In this document: positions 42,184-52,989 of the stretch, in pieces
Position numbering within the stretch: position 1 is the first letter of the stretch
How the letters are laid out: every line of letters begins with the position of its first letter
Assembly (NCBI GenBank): GCA_039917855.1
Contig: JBDSIR010000098.1
Coordinates: forward strand, 18,492-82,491
DNA from: CAMLHU01 sp039917855
GTDB taxonomy: Bacteria; Gemmatimonadota; Gemmatimonadetes; Gemmatimonadales; GWC2-71-9
Direction: 5' to 3'
Length of the DNA stretch: 64,000 bases
The notes under the pieces: model-generated
The model's input: the letters and a program-made list of their open reading frames with translations, nothing else
Told to the model about the DNA's origin: nothing
Database searches by the model: none
Position numbers and translations under genes: made by a program

Positions 42184-44598
42184 CTACGGCCTCGGGATGG
42201 CCGGCGCCTGCTCCTGCAGCAGCCGCTGTCGCACCAGATCGGCCGCGGCCTGAAGCTGGGAGTCGGGGCGGATCCGGATGGCAAGCTCGAGGTACTTGAG
42301 CGCGGTCTGCCCGTCGCCCCGGCTGTCGGCCGCGACGGCGAGGACGAGGACCGGCTGCTGGAGATTGTTCGAGACCACTTCGGCCGCGCTTTCGAGCCTG
42401 CGCCGGTGCGCCATCGAATCGAGCCCCGCCCAGCGATACACCTCATCGACGAGGCGGGTGGTCGCCGGCAGGTCGACGAGCACGCCATTCAGGCTTCGGG
42501 GCGCGAAGCGGTGATCGGTGCTGTCGGGAAGCGCCGGCTCGACCATGTTGGCGAGCCCCTGCTGCACGATGTAGGGATCGAGCCCCAGAAAATCCCGCCC
42601 TGCCGAGACCGACCAAGCGATGGGGCGACGACCGAGGTTCTGCTGGATGATCCGGAGCACGCCGATGTCGTTCGGCGCGAGTACCGCACCCGCCGGGATC
42701 ACATGGGCGATCGGGCCGAGCTGGACCGGGGTGTTCTCACGGACCGGGTGCAGCACGCCGACCACACCGTCGATCTCGGCGTCGGTCATCGTGTGGACCG
42801 GCCAATCGGGTCGAGCCCCCCCCAAGCCGCGCCAGATCGGCGCCGATGCCGAATCGACGAAGGTCCGCGTCGGGTGGTCCCGCAACTGCTTGAGGTACCA
42901 ATTGGTCTGGGCCAGCGCGAGGCAGACGATCGTGACGTCCGGACGGAGCCCCTCCACCTCCTGGGCGTACCAGAGCGGGAAGGTGTCGTTGTCGCCAAAA
43001 GTGATGAGGATGCCGTAGGGCGGCACCGAGTTCAGCACGTCATAGGCGAAGTCCCGCGCCAGCCACGCCACCGGTCGCACGGCTCGGCTCGCTTCGGCCC
43101 AGTTGGTGCCGATCGGGATGAGGCAGAGGGCGAGCACGGCCCCCGAGGCCAGCGGCCGGATCCTTCGCCAAGGCTCAGGACGTGGGCCCGCGCCCACCGA
43201 CTTGAACGTTTTCGCTGCCAGGAGCACGACGCCCATTCCCGCCCAGAGACCCCAGACCACGAAGCTCACGAGGAAGAAGTAATCGCGCTCACGCACCTCG
43301 TGCTGGCCGAAATTCGGGAAACGGTCATAGCCCAGGCTGAACCCCGGCTTGAAGTTCATGTAGGCCACGAGACCGAGGCCGGTGGTCAGGAAGAGGACCG
43401 TGAGCATCCCCCACCCCGCCCGGTCTGCCCGGCGATGGGCGACCGCGCCGAGCACGCCGAGGAGGGTGTAGAGCGCGGCAAAGGGGGCGCGGACAAACCA
43501 CTCGGTGAAGCCCATCCCCCACTGCCAGAAGAAGTACTGGAAGTAGTTGACGAGCTGCAGCCCGATGATGATGGGCGAGCGGCCCGGGTTGCCCGCACCG
43601 TGCTGGACGGTGGGATCGTCGAACGGCCCGCGCAGCGGGTACTGCTTGCGGCGGATGACGTCGAGGAGGCTCTGCCAATTGTCGGGCTGAGCCTCGTTCA
43701 GGATCGGGTGCTGGCCGGCGCGGAGGTAGAGAAAGAGGTAGGAGGTGATCCCGATGACCGAGACCGCGAGCGCCACCGCGGCGAACGCACCGCGGCCGTG
43801 GGTCATCGCCCAGACCGCCGCCACGACGAAGCAGGCGGCGCCGAAGCCGCTGAGCCAGATGTTGCCCAGGCCCAACCCGATGAGGAGAAGCCAGGTGCCG
43901 GCGACGACCGCGGCCGTCGCGTGCTCCCGCGAACGCTCCGCCGGATCCTTGAGCGGCGACTCGCGCGATACGATCACGAGGAATGTCACCACCGCCGGCC
44001 CGACGAGTAGGGCCAGGAGGTGGTTCCCGATCGACAGGCCCGCGAGGTAGAGCACCAGCAGCAGGGTGCGGTCGGCCTTGGCGGTGCCGCGCTGTTCACG
44101 CCACCGGAGCATCAGCCAGCAGATGAATGAGATCACGAAGACCGCGATGGCGTACACCTCGGTCTCATTCGAATTCTGCCAGTTGGTGAAGGTGAAGGCC
44201 CCCGCGAGTGCGGCGGCACCGGCACCCAGGGGTACCAACCATCGTGGCGTTTCGGCCTCGGCGATCGCCGGGACGCGACGGAGCGCCTCCCACGCTACCA
44301 GTCCAAGGGCGGCGGTACCGGCAGCGCTCGCGACCGCCGTAAGCAGGTTGATCCGCCAGGCCCAGCTCCCCACGACCAGGAGACTGCCCCACACGTGCGC
44401 GAGCATCACCCAGAGGGGGGTACCGGGAGGATGCGGGATGCCGAGGATCTTCGACGCTGCAAGGAACTCGCCGGCATCCCAGAGCGTGACCGTCGGCGCG
44501 AGGCTGGCCACGAGGAGAGCGAGGGAGACGGCGAACAGGGCGAGGGCGAACCGCCAGCGGGCGCGAGCGGTAGGGCGGTCAGGCGGCAAGGCGGTCAT
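42184..44598 (-). CDS. DUF2723 multi-helix membrane protein (GT-C-like)
   Basis: An 804-aa protein with ten or more membrane helices, then a soluble C-terminal region. The N-terminal motif TLWDAGEFLAASKILGIPHP is the DUF2723 signature, found in Bacteroidota/Gemmatimonadota proteins related to GT-C glycosyltransferases or O-mannosyltransferases; the donor and acceptor are unknown. The first ~12 residues (MTALPPDRPTAR) are encoded by a GGCGGTC-type repeat that spans the start codon (about 44566-44597), so the native start may lie a few codons inside. It overlaps the cdaA stop by four bases. Confidence 0.9.
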   Translation of the reverse strand: MTALPPDRPTARARWRFALALFAVSLALLVASLAPTVTLWDAGEFLAASKILGIPHPPGTPLWVMLAHVWGSLLVVGSWAWRINLLTAVASAAGTAALGLVAWEALRRVPAIAEAETPRWLVPLGAGAAALAGAFTFTNWQNSNETEVYAIAVFVISFICWLMLRWREQRGTAKADRTLLLVLYLAGLSIGNHLLALLVGPAVVTFLVIVSRESPLKDPAERSREHATAAVVAGTWLLLIGLGLGNIWLSGFGAACFVVAAVWAMTHGRGAFAAVALAVSVIGITSYLFLYLRAGQHPILNEAQPDNWQSLLDVIRRKQYPLRGPFDDPTVQHGAGNPGRSPIIIGLQLVNYFQYFFWQWGMGFTEWFVRAPFAALYTLLGVLGAVAHRRADRAGWGMLTVLFLTTGLGLVAYMNFKPGFSLGYDRFPNFGQHEVRERDYFFLVSFVVWGLWAGMGVVLLAAKTFKSVGAGPRPEPWRRIRPLASGAVLALCLIPIGTNWAEASRAVRPVAWLARDFAYDVLNSVPPYGILITFGDNDTFPLWYAQEVEGLRPDVTIVCLALAQTNWYLKQLRDHPTRTFVDSASAPIWRGLGGARPDWPVHTMTDAEIDGVVGVLHPVRENTPVQLGPIAHVIPAGAVLAPNDIGVLRIIQQNLGRRPIAWSVSAGRDFLGLDPYIVQQGLANMVEPALPDSTDHRFAPRSLNGVLVDLPATTRLVDEVYRWAGLDSMAHRRRLESAAEVVSNNLQQPVLVLAVAADSRGDGQTALKYLELAIRIRPDSQLQAAADLVRQRLLQEQAPAIPRP

Positions 44599-45398
44599 GG
44601 CGTTGGGATCGGCGTCACAGTATCGGAGAGAGCGGCCGCGTCGAGGCGCGAATACGCCAGCGCGCGGCGCACCTGATCGTGATCAAGGTCCCGGTAGAGC
44701 CGGCCGCGGACGGCGAGGGCGAGCTGTCCCGTCTCCTCGCTCACCACGAAGACGAGCGCATCGGTCTCTTCGGAGAGGCCGAGCGCGGCGCGGTGGCGGG
44801 TACCGAGTGAGCGGTCGGCCAAGGGGGCCTGGGTGAGCGGCAGGATGGCGCCCGCGGCGGCGAGGCGCTCACCCCGGATGATCACCGCCCCGTCGTGCAG
44901 GGGGGACGGCGGCGTGAAGATGCTCTGCAGCAGCTCGGCCGAGACGGCGCCATCGATCGAGGTGCCGGAGGCGGCCACCTCTTCGAGCGCCGCATCGCGC
45001 TCGACCGCGATGATCGCGCCGATCGAGCTGCGTGACAGCCGCACCAGCGCCTCGGCGATCTCCTCCGCCACCGCGGCGCTGGCACCTCCCACGATGAACC
45101 GGAAGGGACGGGCCCGACCGAGCCGGGCGAGGGCCTGTCGGAGTTCGGGCTGGAAGACGACGGCGATGGCGAAGACACCGTACGTGAAGAGCGCCGAAAG
45201 GAGGTAGGTGACCATGGTGAACTTGACCAGCGAGGCGGCGAGCCACCCCGCGAGCAGCACCAGGAGTCCGAAAACGATCTGGAGGGCGCGGGTCCCGGCG
45301 AGGAAACGGAGGAGCCGGTAGATCAGGAACGCCACCAGCAGGACCTCCACGGCATCGCGCCAGTGGGGCGCGAGAAGTCTCAGTTGGTCGGGAGGCAT
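44595..45398 (-). CDS. cdaA: Membrane diadenylate cyclase CdaA (c-di-AMP synthase)
   Basis: A 267-aa protein with three N-terminal membrane helices (about 18-85) and a DAC (DisA_N) domain. Catalytic motifs are SPLHDGAVII (DGA) and GTRHRAALGLSEETDA (RHR). It makes c-di-AMP from two ATP; this second messenger controls potassium and osmolyte transport and the cell wall. It follows folP with a one-base overlap (TGATG). The usual Gram-positive partners cdaR and glmM are not adjacent. Confidence 0.95.
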   Translation of the reverse strand: MPPDQLRLLAPHWRDAVEVLLVAFLIYRLLRFLAGTRALQIVFGLLVLLAGWLAASLVKFTMVTYLLSALFTYGVFAIAVVFQPELRQALARLGRARPFRFIVGGASAAVAEEIAEALVRLSRSSIGAIIAVERDAALEEVAASGTSIDGAVSAELLQSIFTPPSPLHDGAVIIRGERLAAAGAILPLTQAPLADRSLGTRHRAALGLSEETDALVFVVSEETGQLALAVRGRLYRDLDHDQVRRALAYSRLDAAALSDTVTPIPTP

Positions 45399-46563
45399 CA
45401 GGACACTCCGAGGGCGTGGACGATGGCCAAGGCATCGCGGACCGCGGCCGGGGCGTGCACCCGGAACAGCCGGGCCCCGCGTTCGGCGGCCACCCCGCAG
45501 GCGGCCGCAGTGGCGCGATCGCGATCGTCCGCGGCGCGGCCGGAAAGTTCACCGAGGAAGCGTTTCCGGGAGAGCCCCACGAAGGTGGGGCGCCCGAGTG
45601 CCACGACCGCACCGAGCCGATCGAGCAGAACGATATTCTGGGTCGGCGTCTTGGCAAAGCCGAACCCCGGATCGACCGCGACCGCGTCGAGAGGGATCCC
45701 CGCGGCAGTGGCGCGCTCGATGGCGTCGCCCAACTCACGGCACACCGCCGGCGCCACCCCGTCGGGGTACTCGGCGTGGGTGTATGAGGCGAGCTCGGCG
45801 AAGGAGCCGCGTGAATGCATCACCACCACCCCTGCCCCCGCCTCGGCGATGACCCCCGCCATCGCCGCATCGAATCGGAGGCCGCTTACCTCATTCACGA
45901 TCCACGCTCCGGCCGAGAGTGCGGCGCGAGCGACGGCGCTCTTGGTGGTGTCGATCGAGAGTGGGCCAGTGGGCCAGTGGGCCGAGAGGGCCTCGATCAC
46001 GGGGATCACCCGGCGCATCTCTTCTTCTGCAGGGACCGGCACGGCGCCCGGACGGGTGGATTCCCCGCCGATGTCGAGCATCGTGGCCCCTTCGTCGAGC
46101 AGGCGGAGGGCGTGCGCCACCGCGGCGCCGGTGTTCGCGTGCGCGCCGCCATCGCTGAAGCTGTCGGGGGTGACGTTGACGATCCCGACGATGACGGGGC
46201 GGTCGAGCGGGATGGTGCCGCGCCGGGTGGGCCAGTGGGCCGGTGGGCCAGCGGGCAGGGCCAAGCCGACCGCGACGGCCAATTCCGAAAGCTCCGGCGG
46301 TAAGATCCAGGGGCGGGCGAGGGCGGAGACCCGGGCAGCGGTCCCCGCGATCAGGGCCCAGTCATCCCCGGTGAGGAGATCGAGCCCGGCGTTGAGATTC
46401 CACCGCTTGAGCGCCTCAAGGACGGGCGGGCTGATGCCCGCGACAACTAGCGCCACCGGGCCGAGTCCGTCAGCTGCGGACTCGGCCCGAGATTCATCCC
46501 AACCGTGGCCGCGAAGGAGCTCGGCGAATGCCGCGCGGCGGTGGACGGGGAGGAAGCTTGCCT

Positions 46564-46567
<4 letters not shown>
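45398..46567 (-). CDS. folP: Dihydropteroate synthase FolP with N-terminal extension
   Basis: Condenses pABA with 6-hydroxymethyl-dihydropterin diphosphate. The core starts IVGIVNVTPDSFSDGG, has DIGGESTRPGA and later DPGFGFAKT and GLSRKRFLGEL. An extra ~110-residue N-terminal domain precedes it (LKRWNLNAGLDLLTGDDW lies inside), as in a subset of bacterial and archaeal FolPs. Two in-frame copies of a GGCCAGTGGGCC repeat encode PAHWPT (near residue 110) and SAHWPTGP (before SIDTT). GTG at 46567 overlaps the ftsH stop. Confidence 0.94.
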
Positions 46568-48555
<1,988 letters not shown>

Positions 48556-49065
48556 CTATTCCAAGTCCGCGATGAACGGCAAATGCCGGTACTCTTCGGC
48601 GAAGTCGAGCCCATATCCCACCAGGAAGGCGGGCGGGGCGTGGAATCCCACGAAACGGAGCTCCTTTGGAGGCTCCTGGGCGATGCGCTTGTCGAGCAGC
48701 GCCACGATGGCCAGGCTGGCGGGCTGGCGCTCCCCGAGGAGGGCCACCAGCCGATTCAGGGTCCGGCCGCTATCAATAATATCCTCAACGAGCAACACGT
48801 GCTTTCCGGCCAGGTCGATGGCCGGGTCGTAGAGCAGCCGGACGTTCCCGCTGGAGCTCTTCCCCACCCCGTAGCTCGACACCACCAGGAAGTCCAATTG
48901 GACCGGCCGCTCGATGGCGCGCACCAGGTCGGCCAGGAACAGGATGCTCCCCTTCAGGATGCCCACCATGAGCAATTCGCCGTCGGGATAGGCCGCGGCG
49001 ATCTCCTTGCCCAGCTCCGTGACCCGCGTCCGGATCGTGGCGGCGTCATAGATGATGGCCTTCAT
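48556..49065 (-). CDS. hpt: Hypoxanthine phosphoribosyltransferase
   Basis: Purine salvage (hypoxanthine or guanine plus PRPP). The PRPP loop is VLLVEDIIDSGRTLNRL, with GILKGSILFLADLVR and SSYGVGKSSSGNV earlier. ATG at 49065 (MKAIIYDAATIRTRV) matches the family and gives 169 aa. The in-frame ATGs at 49104 and 49110 inside tilS are possible but less likely. A gap of 28 bases to tilS contains no good ribosome-binding site. Confidence 0.93.
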   Translation of the reverse strand: MKAIIYDAATIRTRVTELGKEIAAAYPDGELLMVGILKGSILFLADLVRAIERPVQLDFLVVSSYGVGKSSSGNVRLLYDPAIDLAGKHVLLVEDIIDSGRTLNRLVALLGERQPASLAIVALLDKRIAQEPPKELRFVGFHAPPAFLVGYGLDFAEEYRHLPFIADLE

Positions 49066-49093
49066 CGGCTTGCCGCCGGTGCGCCTGAGGTCC

Positions 49094-50425
49094 TCAGGAG
49101 ACATGGACATCGACACGCAGTGCCTCGGCCCCTTCGGGCGGGAGGAGTTCGGTGGAGCGACAGACGCCGGGGATCCAGACCAGGTGACCACCGGCATCGA
49201 AGAGGGGCCAGCGCGCCCGCCGTCCGGCAGGGACGCGGGCGTCCTGAAAGCAGCGGACCGCCAGCCGACGGCCGGTGCCGCCGAGCGGGGCGATCCGGTC
49301 CCCCCGACGCCAGGGACGCACCGCCAAACTATCAGGGAGGAACCACGCGGTGAACCCTCCGCGCCCCTGCAGCGCCGGCGCCGTTTCGCGCCGCCACGAG
49401 ACCCGCCACCCCGCCCAGGCGGCCTCGCCGATGTCGCCGGAGAGGGTCAGCGGGACGAGCGGACCAGTAGGCAGGTCGGCTCGCACGACGAGACGGCCGA
49501 ACGAGAGCTCGGCCACCCACCCGGCGCCGAGCTGGGCATACTTGCCGCTCACTCCCCCGCGGGCGAGCGCGATGGCGCGACGCGCGGCGTTCGGACCCAC
49601 CACTCCGCCGGCTTGGCGCCCCAGGGACCGCACAATGCTCTCGGCGAGTACCGGCTCGCACCGCGCCACCGCCGCCGCGGAGACCGAGAGGCCCCCGGCG
49701 TCGTCACGGAATTCCAGTTCCTTCCATCCGCGAAGCACCGCGCTCCAGGCTTCGGCATTCCGGCCGGCGTCCCGCCCGGTCCGTCGGAGGTGACGATCGA
49801 CGGCCGGGACCCGCTCGCGGAGCTGGGGCAGGATCGCTCCACGTACCCACGAACGAAGGTGCCGCAGATCCTCATTGGCGGGGTCGTGCCAGACCACGAG
49901 CCCCCGCTCGGCGATGTACTCGCGAAGATGCGCGCGCGGCACGCCCAGAAGCGGACGCACCAGGAGTCCGCGGCGGAGCTCCATCCCTCGGAGCCCCGTC
50001 ACGCCTGTCCCCTTGAGCGAGCGCAGAAAGATGGTCTCGGCCTGGTCGTCGGCATGATGGGCGAGAAAGATCACGCTGGCATCCTCTCGGAGGGCGACTT
50101 GGCGCAACCAGCCGTGCCGGGAGGTCCGTGCCACCGTCTCGGTGGGGTACGCGTGCGCGGCGCCGAGGTGCAGATGGCCCAGGATGAAGGGGAGGTCGCA
50201 GGTCACGGCGAGCTGCTGCACCTGCTCGGCGACCTTGGCACTGTCAGGATGGATCCCGTGGTCGGCATGCACGACCAGCAATTCGAGGCCATGCTCCGCA
50301 CGGGTGCGGACGAGGAGATCGAGCAGCGCCACCGAGTCGGGACCGCCCGACACCGCGACCAAGGCCCGCCCCACCGGAAGGCGGAGACGTTGCAAGACCG
50401 AGGTCAGGTGACTGGCGAGGTCCAT
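49094..50425 (-). CDS. tilS: tRNA(Ile)-lysidine synthase TilS
   Basis: Makes lysidine at C34 of tRNA-Ile(CAU) so that it reads AUA. The ATP-pyrophosphatase loop is VSGGPDSVALLDLL (about 25-38), with HADHG and AHHADDQAET downstream. The C-terminal TilS domain extends to residue 443. It is the first gene of the tilS-hpt-ftsH-folP-cdaA run, divergent from clpP-like across 118 bases. Confidence 0.95.
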   Translation of the reverse strand: MDLASHLTSVLQRLRLPVGRALVAVSGGPDSVALLDLLVRTRAEHGLELLVVHADHGIHPDSAKVAEQVQQLAVTCDLPFILGHLHLGAAHAYPTETVARTSRHGWLRQVALREDASVIFLAHHADDQAETIFLRSLKGTGVTGLRGMELRRGLLVRPLLGVPRAHLREYIAERGLVVWHDPANEDLRHLRSWVRGAILPQLRERVPAVDRHLRRTGRDAGRNAEAWSAVLRGWKELEFRDDAGGLSVSAAAVARCEPVLAESIVRSLGRQAGGVVGPNAARRAIALARGGVSGKYAQLGAGWVAELSFGRLVVRADLPTGPLVPLTLSGDIGEAAWAGWRVSWRRETAPALQGRGGFTAWFLPDSLAVRPWRRGDRIAPLGGTGRRLAVRCFQDARVPAGRRARWPLFDAGGHLVWIPGVCRSTELLPPEGAEALRVDVHVS

Positions 50426-50543
50426 GGTTAAATATGGGCGGATGGGCGCACGGGCGGAGGGGCGCAGGTTCGGCTTGCTGTCTTAGGCTCCGACCTAGTA
50501 GGATGAAGTCGGCAGTTCGCGACTCTCACCACCACTGAACCCA
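50426..50543. promoter_or_regulatory. Divergent intergenic region between tilS and clpP-like
   Basis: This 118-base region must hold promoters for both directions. On the plus strand, TTGCTG (50475-50480) and TAGGAT (50499-50504) with an 18-base spacer form a plausible sigma-70-type promoter for clpP-like. On the minus side the AT-rich TTAAATAT (about 50428-50435) lies next to the tilS start. Both are weak calls made by eye. Confidence 0.4.
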
Positions 50544-51128
50544 ATGTCCGACTTCGAAACCCCCGTGGAAGCGCCGACCCCCCGCCCCGACCCGCTCGCC
50601 GAGCGGTTGCTGCGCGCACGAACGATCATCATCAGCGGGGAGATCAACCAGAAGCTCGCGGCCGGCATCATGGCGCAACTGCTGGCCCTGGCCGTGGAGT
50701 CGGACGACCCGATCACGATCTACCTGAACAGTCAGGGCGGTCACGTCGAGTCGGGGGACACCATCCACGACATGATCCGATACGTCAGGCCGCGTATCCG
50801 GATCGTGGGGACCGGCTGGGTGGCGAGCGCGGGGGCGCTGATCTTCGTCTCGGTCCCCAAGTCGGACCGCTACTGCCTGCCCAATACCCGCTTCCTGCTG
50901 CACCAGCCGGCGGGCGGCGCGGGGGGTACGGCGAGCGACATCGAGATCGAAGCCAAGGAGATCCTCCGGATGCGCGACCGGCTCAACAAGATCTTCGCCA
51001 AGGAGACCGGACAGACGCTCGAGAGGATCGTGGAGGATACCCACCGCAACTTCTGGCTGGACGCGGAGCCGGCCAAGGCGTACGGGCTGGTCGGATCGAT
51101 CATCAAGACGATGGACGAGCTGAAGTGA
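50544..51128 (+). CDS. clpP: Divergent ClpP-family serine protease
   Basis: A 194-aa ClpP fold with the Ser/His/Asp triad retained: ASAG in GWVASAGALIF (Ser), FLLHQPAGG (His) and VEDTHRNF (Asp). Two usually invariant segments differ: NSPGG is NSQGG, and GQAASMGA is GWVASAGA. The N-terminal axial loop region is also short and proline-rich. This suggests a second, specialised ClpP paralogue rather than the main subunit; no clpX or tig is adjacent. It is one of two plus-strand genes. No Shine-Dalgarno is evident before the ATG. Confidence 0.88.
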   Translation: MSDFETPVEAPTPRPDPLAERLLRARTIIISGEINQKLAAGIMAQLLALAVESDDPITIYLNSQGGHVESGDTIHDMIRYVRPRIRIVGTGWVASAGALIFVSVPKSDRYCLPNTRFLLHQPAGGAGGTASDIEIEAKEILRMRDRLNKIFAKETGQTLERIVEDTHRNFWLDAEPAKAYGLVGSIIKTMDELK

Positions 51129-51144
51129 CCTTCTAATCCGAACC

Positions 51145-51282
51145 GCCTAAACCACGGAGTATCGGAGTTCCACGGAGAGGCACGGAGATGGACTTTGGGG
51201 GTGCAGGGCGAGATCTCGCCTTGCACCCCCTTCGCCATCCTCCGTGGATCTCCGTGTGCCTCCGGCTCTCCGTGGTTTAGGC
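51145..51282. terminator. Nested palindrome between convergent clpP-like and GNAT genes
   Basis: The outer arms GCCTAAACCACGGAG (51145-51159) and their exact reverse complement (51268-51282) enclose CACGGAG-type repeats and a central 34-base near-perfect palindrome (51197-51230) centred on GGCGAGATCTCGCC. It can act as a bidirectional terminator; no U-run is seen. The right arm supplies the TAA stop of the GNAT gene, so the element reached into coding sequence. Confidence 0.65.
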
Positions 51283-51786
51283 TGTTGAATTCCGGAGCCA
51301 GCCGTAGACGACGTCGTCCCTCCACTCGCCAGAGTCGGTCCGCACCCGTTGCGGCAACGTCCCCTCGTACTTGAAGCCGAGGGACTCGTAGAGCCGCACC
51401 GCCCCCTGGTTCCCGCCCCAGGCGAAGAGCTCGACGCGGTGGATCTCGGGCATCTCTTCGCGCACGATACGCAGGAACTCTGCGAAGAGCTTCCGCCCGA
51501 GTCCCTGCCCCTGGTGTTCCGGGTGGACCGCGATGGTGAGTTCGCCGAGGACGTGGGCGAATTGCCGAGGCGCGAGGCGGCAGGCGTGCAGCTCACCGAC
51601 GACGACCCCATCGACCAGGGCCACCACCTCCAGACCGTCCTGGGCCGCCGCCATGAACCCGGCGACGTAGGCATCGTCGACCTCGTCGGGCATCCGGGCG
51701 AGGGTCCCCTGCTCCGCGGCGGCGCGGTAGACGTCGCGGATGGCGGGCGCGTCTACAGGTCGAGCGCGACGGACCAGAGGGGTCAT
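51277..51786 (-). CDS. GNAT-family N-acetyltransferase
   Basis: A 169-aa acetyltransferase. The acetyl-CoA loop is HPEHQGQGLGRKLFAEFL (Q/RxxGxG/A type), preceded by VGELHACRL and GELTIAV strands and followed by NQGAVRLYESLGFKYEG, the classic GNAT C-terminal motif. The substrate is unknown; RimI-like or small-molecule acetylation are both possible. The gene stands alone, and its stop is formed by an inverted-repeat arm. Confidence 0.93.
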   Translation of the reverse strand: MTPLVRRARPVDAPAIRDVYRAAAEQGTLARMPDEVDDAYVAGFMAAAQDGLEVVALVDGVVVGELHACRLAPRQFAHVLGELTIAVHPEHQGQGLGRKLFAEFLRIVREEMPEIHRVELFAWGGNQGAVRLYESLGFKYEGTLPQRVRTDSGEWRDDVVYGWLRNSTA

Positions 51787-51946
51787 CCGGCAACTACCTC
51801 ATTCGGAATAGCGGGGTGTTGCGTGTTGGGTGTTGGGTGTTGGGTGCGGATGCGGATGCGGATGCGGATGCGGTGACTACGGGCCGACGTGGCCGATGGT
51901 TGCACCTTGACCTGCCCCGCCCCCCGCACCCTGCACCCTGCACGAG
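51787..51946. repeat. Tandem microsatellite arrays between pdxH and the GNAT gene
   Basis: A heptamer array of TGTTGGG type (about 51816-51845) runs directly into 4.7 copies of GCGGAT (51846-51873). A CCTGCAC-type pair (about 51926-51943) follows. No gene fits; the arrays are upstream of the GNAT start and could alter its expression by length variation. Confidence 0.85.
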
Positions 51947-52585
51947 TCAGGGAGAGAGGCGCTCCACCACCCACCCGGTTTCATCCTTTCGGTACCGCAA
52001 CCGATCATGCAGCCGGCTCTCGCGTCCCTGCCAGAACTCGATCTCATCGGGCACGACGCGGAAGCCGCCCCAATGCGGCGGCAAGGGTGGATCGTCCCCG
52101 AACTTCTTCTGCATCTCGGCCACCCGGGCCTCGAGCGACGCGCGATCGGGAATGACCTGGCTCTGGTGGCTGGCCCAGGCCCCGAGCCGGGCGCCGAGGG
52201 GTCGCAACTTGAAGTAGGTCGCGGCCTCGGTCTCGGGGACCACGGTCACGTCCCCGGTGACGCGGACCTGGCGTTCGAGCTCGCGCCAGAAGAACAGCAG
52301 ACAGGCGCGCGGGTGGGCGTCGAGGTCGAGCCCTTTCCGGCTCCGGAAGTCGGTGAAGAAGGCGAAGCCGCGGGCGTCCAGGCCCTTGAGGAGCACCGTG
52401 CGCGCCGAGGGAGTGCCATCCGGGCCCACGGTCGCGAGCGTCATGGCCGTGGGTTCGGCGGCCTGCGCACGCTCGGCGTCGGCGAACCAGTGCTCGAAGG
52501 CGACGATGGGATCGCCAGGGAGGTCGCCCTGGTCGAGGCGGGCCTTCTGGTATTCGATCCGAAGGGCGGCGAGATCTGTGGTCAA
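51947..52585 (-). CDS. pdxH: Pyridoxamine 5'-phosphate oxidase PdxH
   Basis: FMN enzyme making pyridoxal 5'-phosphate. Signatures are AMTLATVGPDGTPSARTVLLKG, FFTDFRSRKGLDLDAHPRAC (quoted in part) and the C-terminal EFWQGRESRLHDRLRY, which is diagnostic. A TTG start at 52585 overlapping the apaG stop (TTGA) gives 212 aa, the expected size; no in-frame ATG lies near. Coupling with apaG is likely. Confidence 0.94.
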   Translation of the reverse strand: MTTDLAALRIEYQKARLDQGDLPGDPIVAFEHWFADAERAQAAEPTAMTLATVGPDGTPSARTVLLKGLDARGFAFFTDFRSRKGLDLDAHPRACLLFFWRELERQVRVTGDVTVVPETEAATYFKLRPLGARLGAWASHQSQVIPDRASLEARVAEMQKKFGDDPPLPPHWGGFRVVPDEIEFWQGRESRLHDRLRYRKDETGWVVERLSP

Positions 52586-52989
52586 TGGACCGGCCCGGCG
52601 TCGATGGCCGTGGTGAGGTGAAAACGGGGGATCGAGGCGTCGAAGGTCGTCCCGTCGGCGCGGACGAAATGGTAGTGCCCTTCCATCCAACCCGAAACGC
52701 CCTTGAGGACGCAGAAGGAGTTGTACTCGTGCACGGCACCGGACGCGAGCTTCGGCTGCTGGCCCACGACCCCGTCGCCGGCGACCTCCGTCTCCTCCCC
52801 CGCATCGTCGTGGATGAGCCAGCGGCGCGAGAGGAGCTGGGCCGGCGCCTTGCCGACATTCTCCAATCGCACGAAATAGGCGAAGACGAACCGCCGGTGC
52901 ACCGTGTCGCTCTGTTCCGGGAGGAAGAGCGGGCGCACTGTGATCCGAATCCCTTCGGTCTCGCGGTGGTAGAAGGGGCGGTGGGGCAT
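52582..52989 (-). CDS. apaG: ApaG domain protein
   Basis: A 135-aa protein of the ApaG/PolDIP2 beta-sandwich family. Key segments are RFVFAYFVRLENVG, LLSRRWLIHDDAGEETEVAGDGVVG (in part) and the late GWMEGHYHFVRADG. ATG at 52989 (MPHRPFYHRETEGIRITVRP) gives the family length. ApaG is linked to Ap4A/metal homeostasis in other bacteria with no clear mechanism. It lies upstream of pdxH with overlapping codons. The region 52990-53260 upstream is repeat-rich. Confidence 0.92.
   Translation of the reverse strand: MPHRPFYHRETEGIRITVRPLFLPEQSDTVHRRFVFAYFVRLENVGKAPAQLLSRRWLIHDDAGEETEVAGDGVVGQQPKLASGAVHEYNSFCVLKGVSGWMEGHYHFVRADGTTFDASIPRFHLTTAIDAGPVH

Noticed and set aside
42168..42488. Small minus-strand gene at the end of the repeat block
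   Set aside because: It is a frame-shifted shadow of the DUF2723 C-terminus.
51816..51873. CRISPR array
   Set aside because: Units of 6-7 bases without spacers; a microsatellite, and no cas genes are present.
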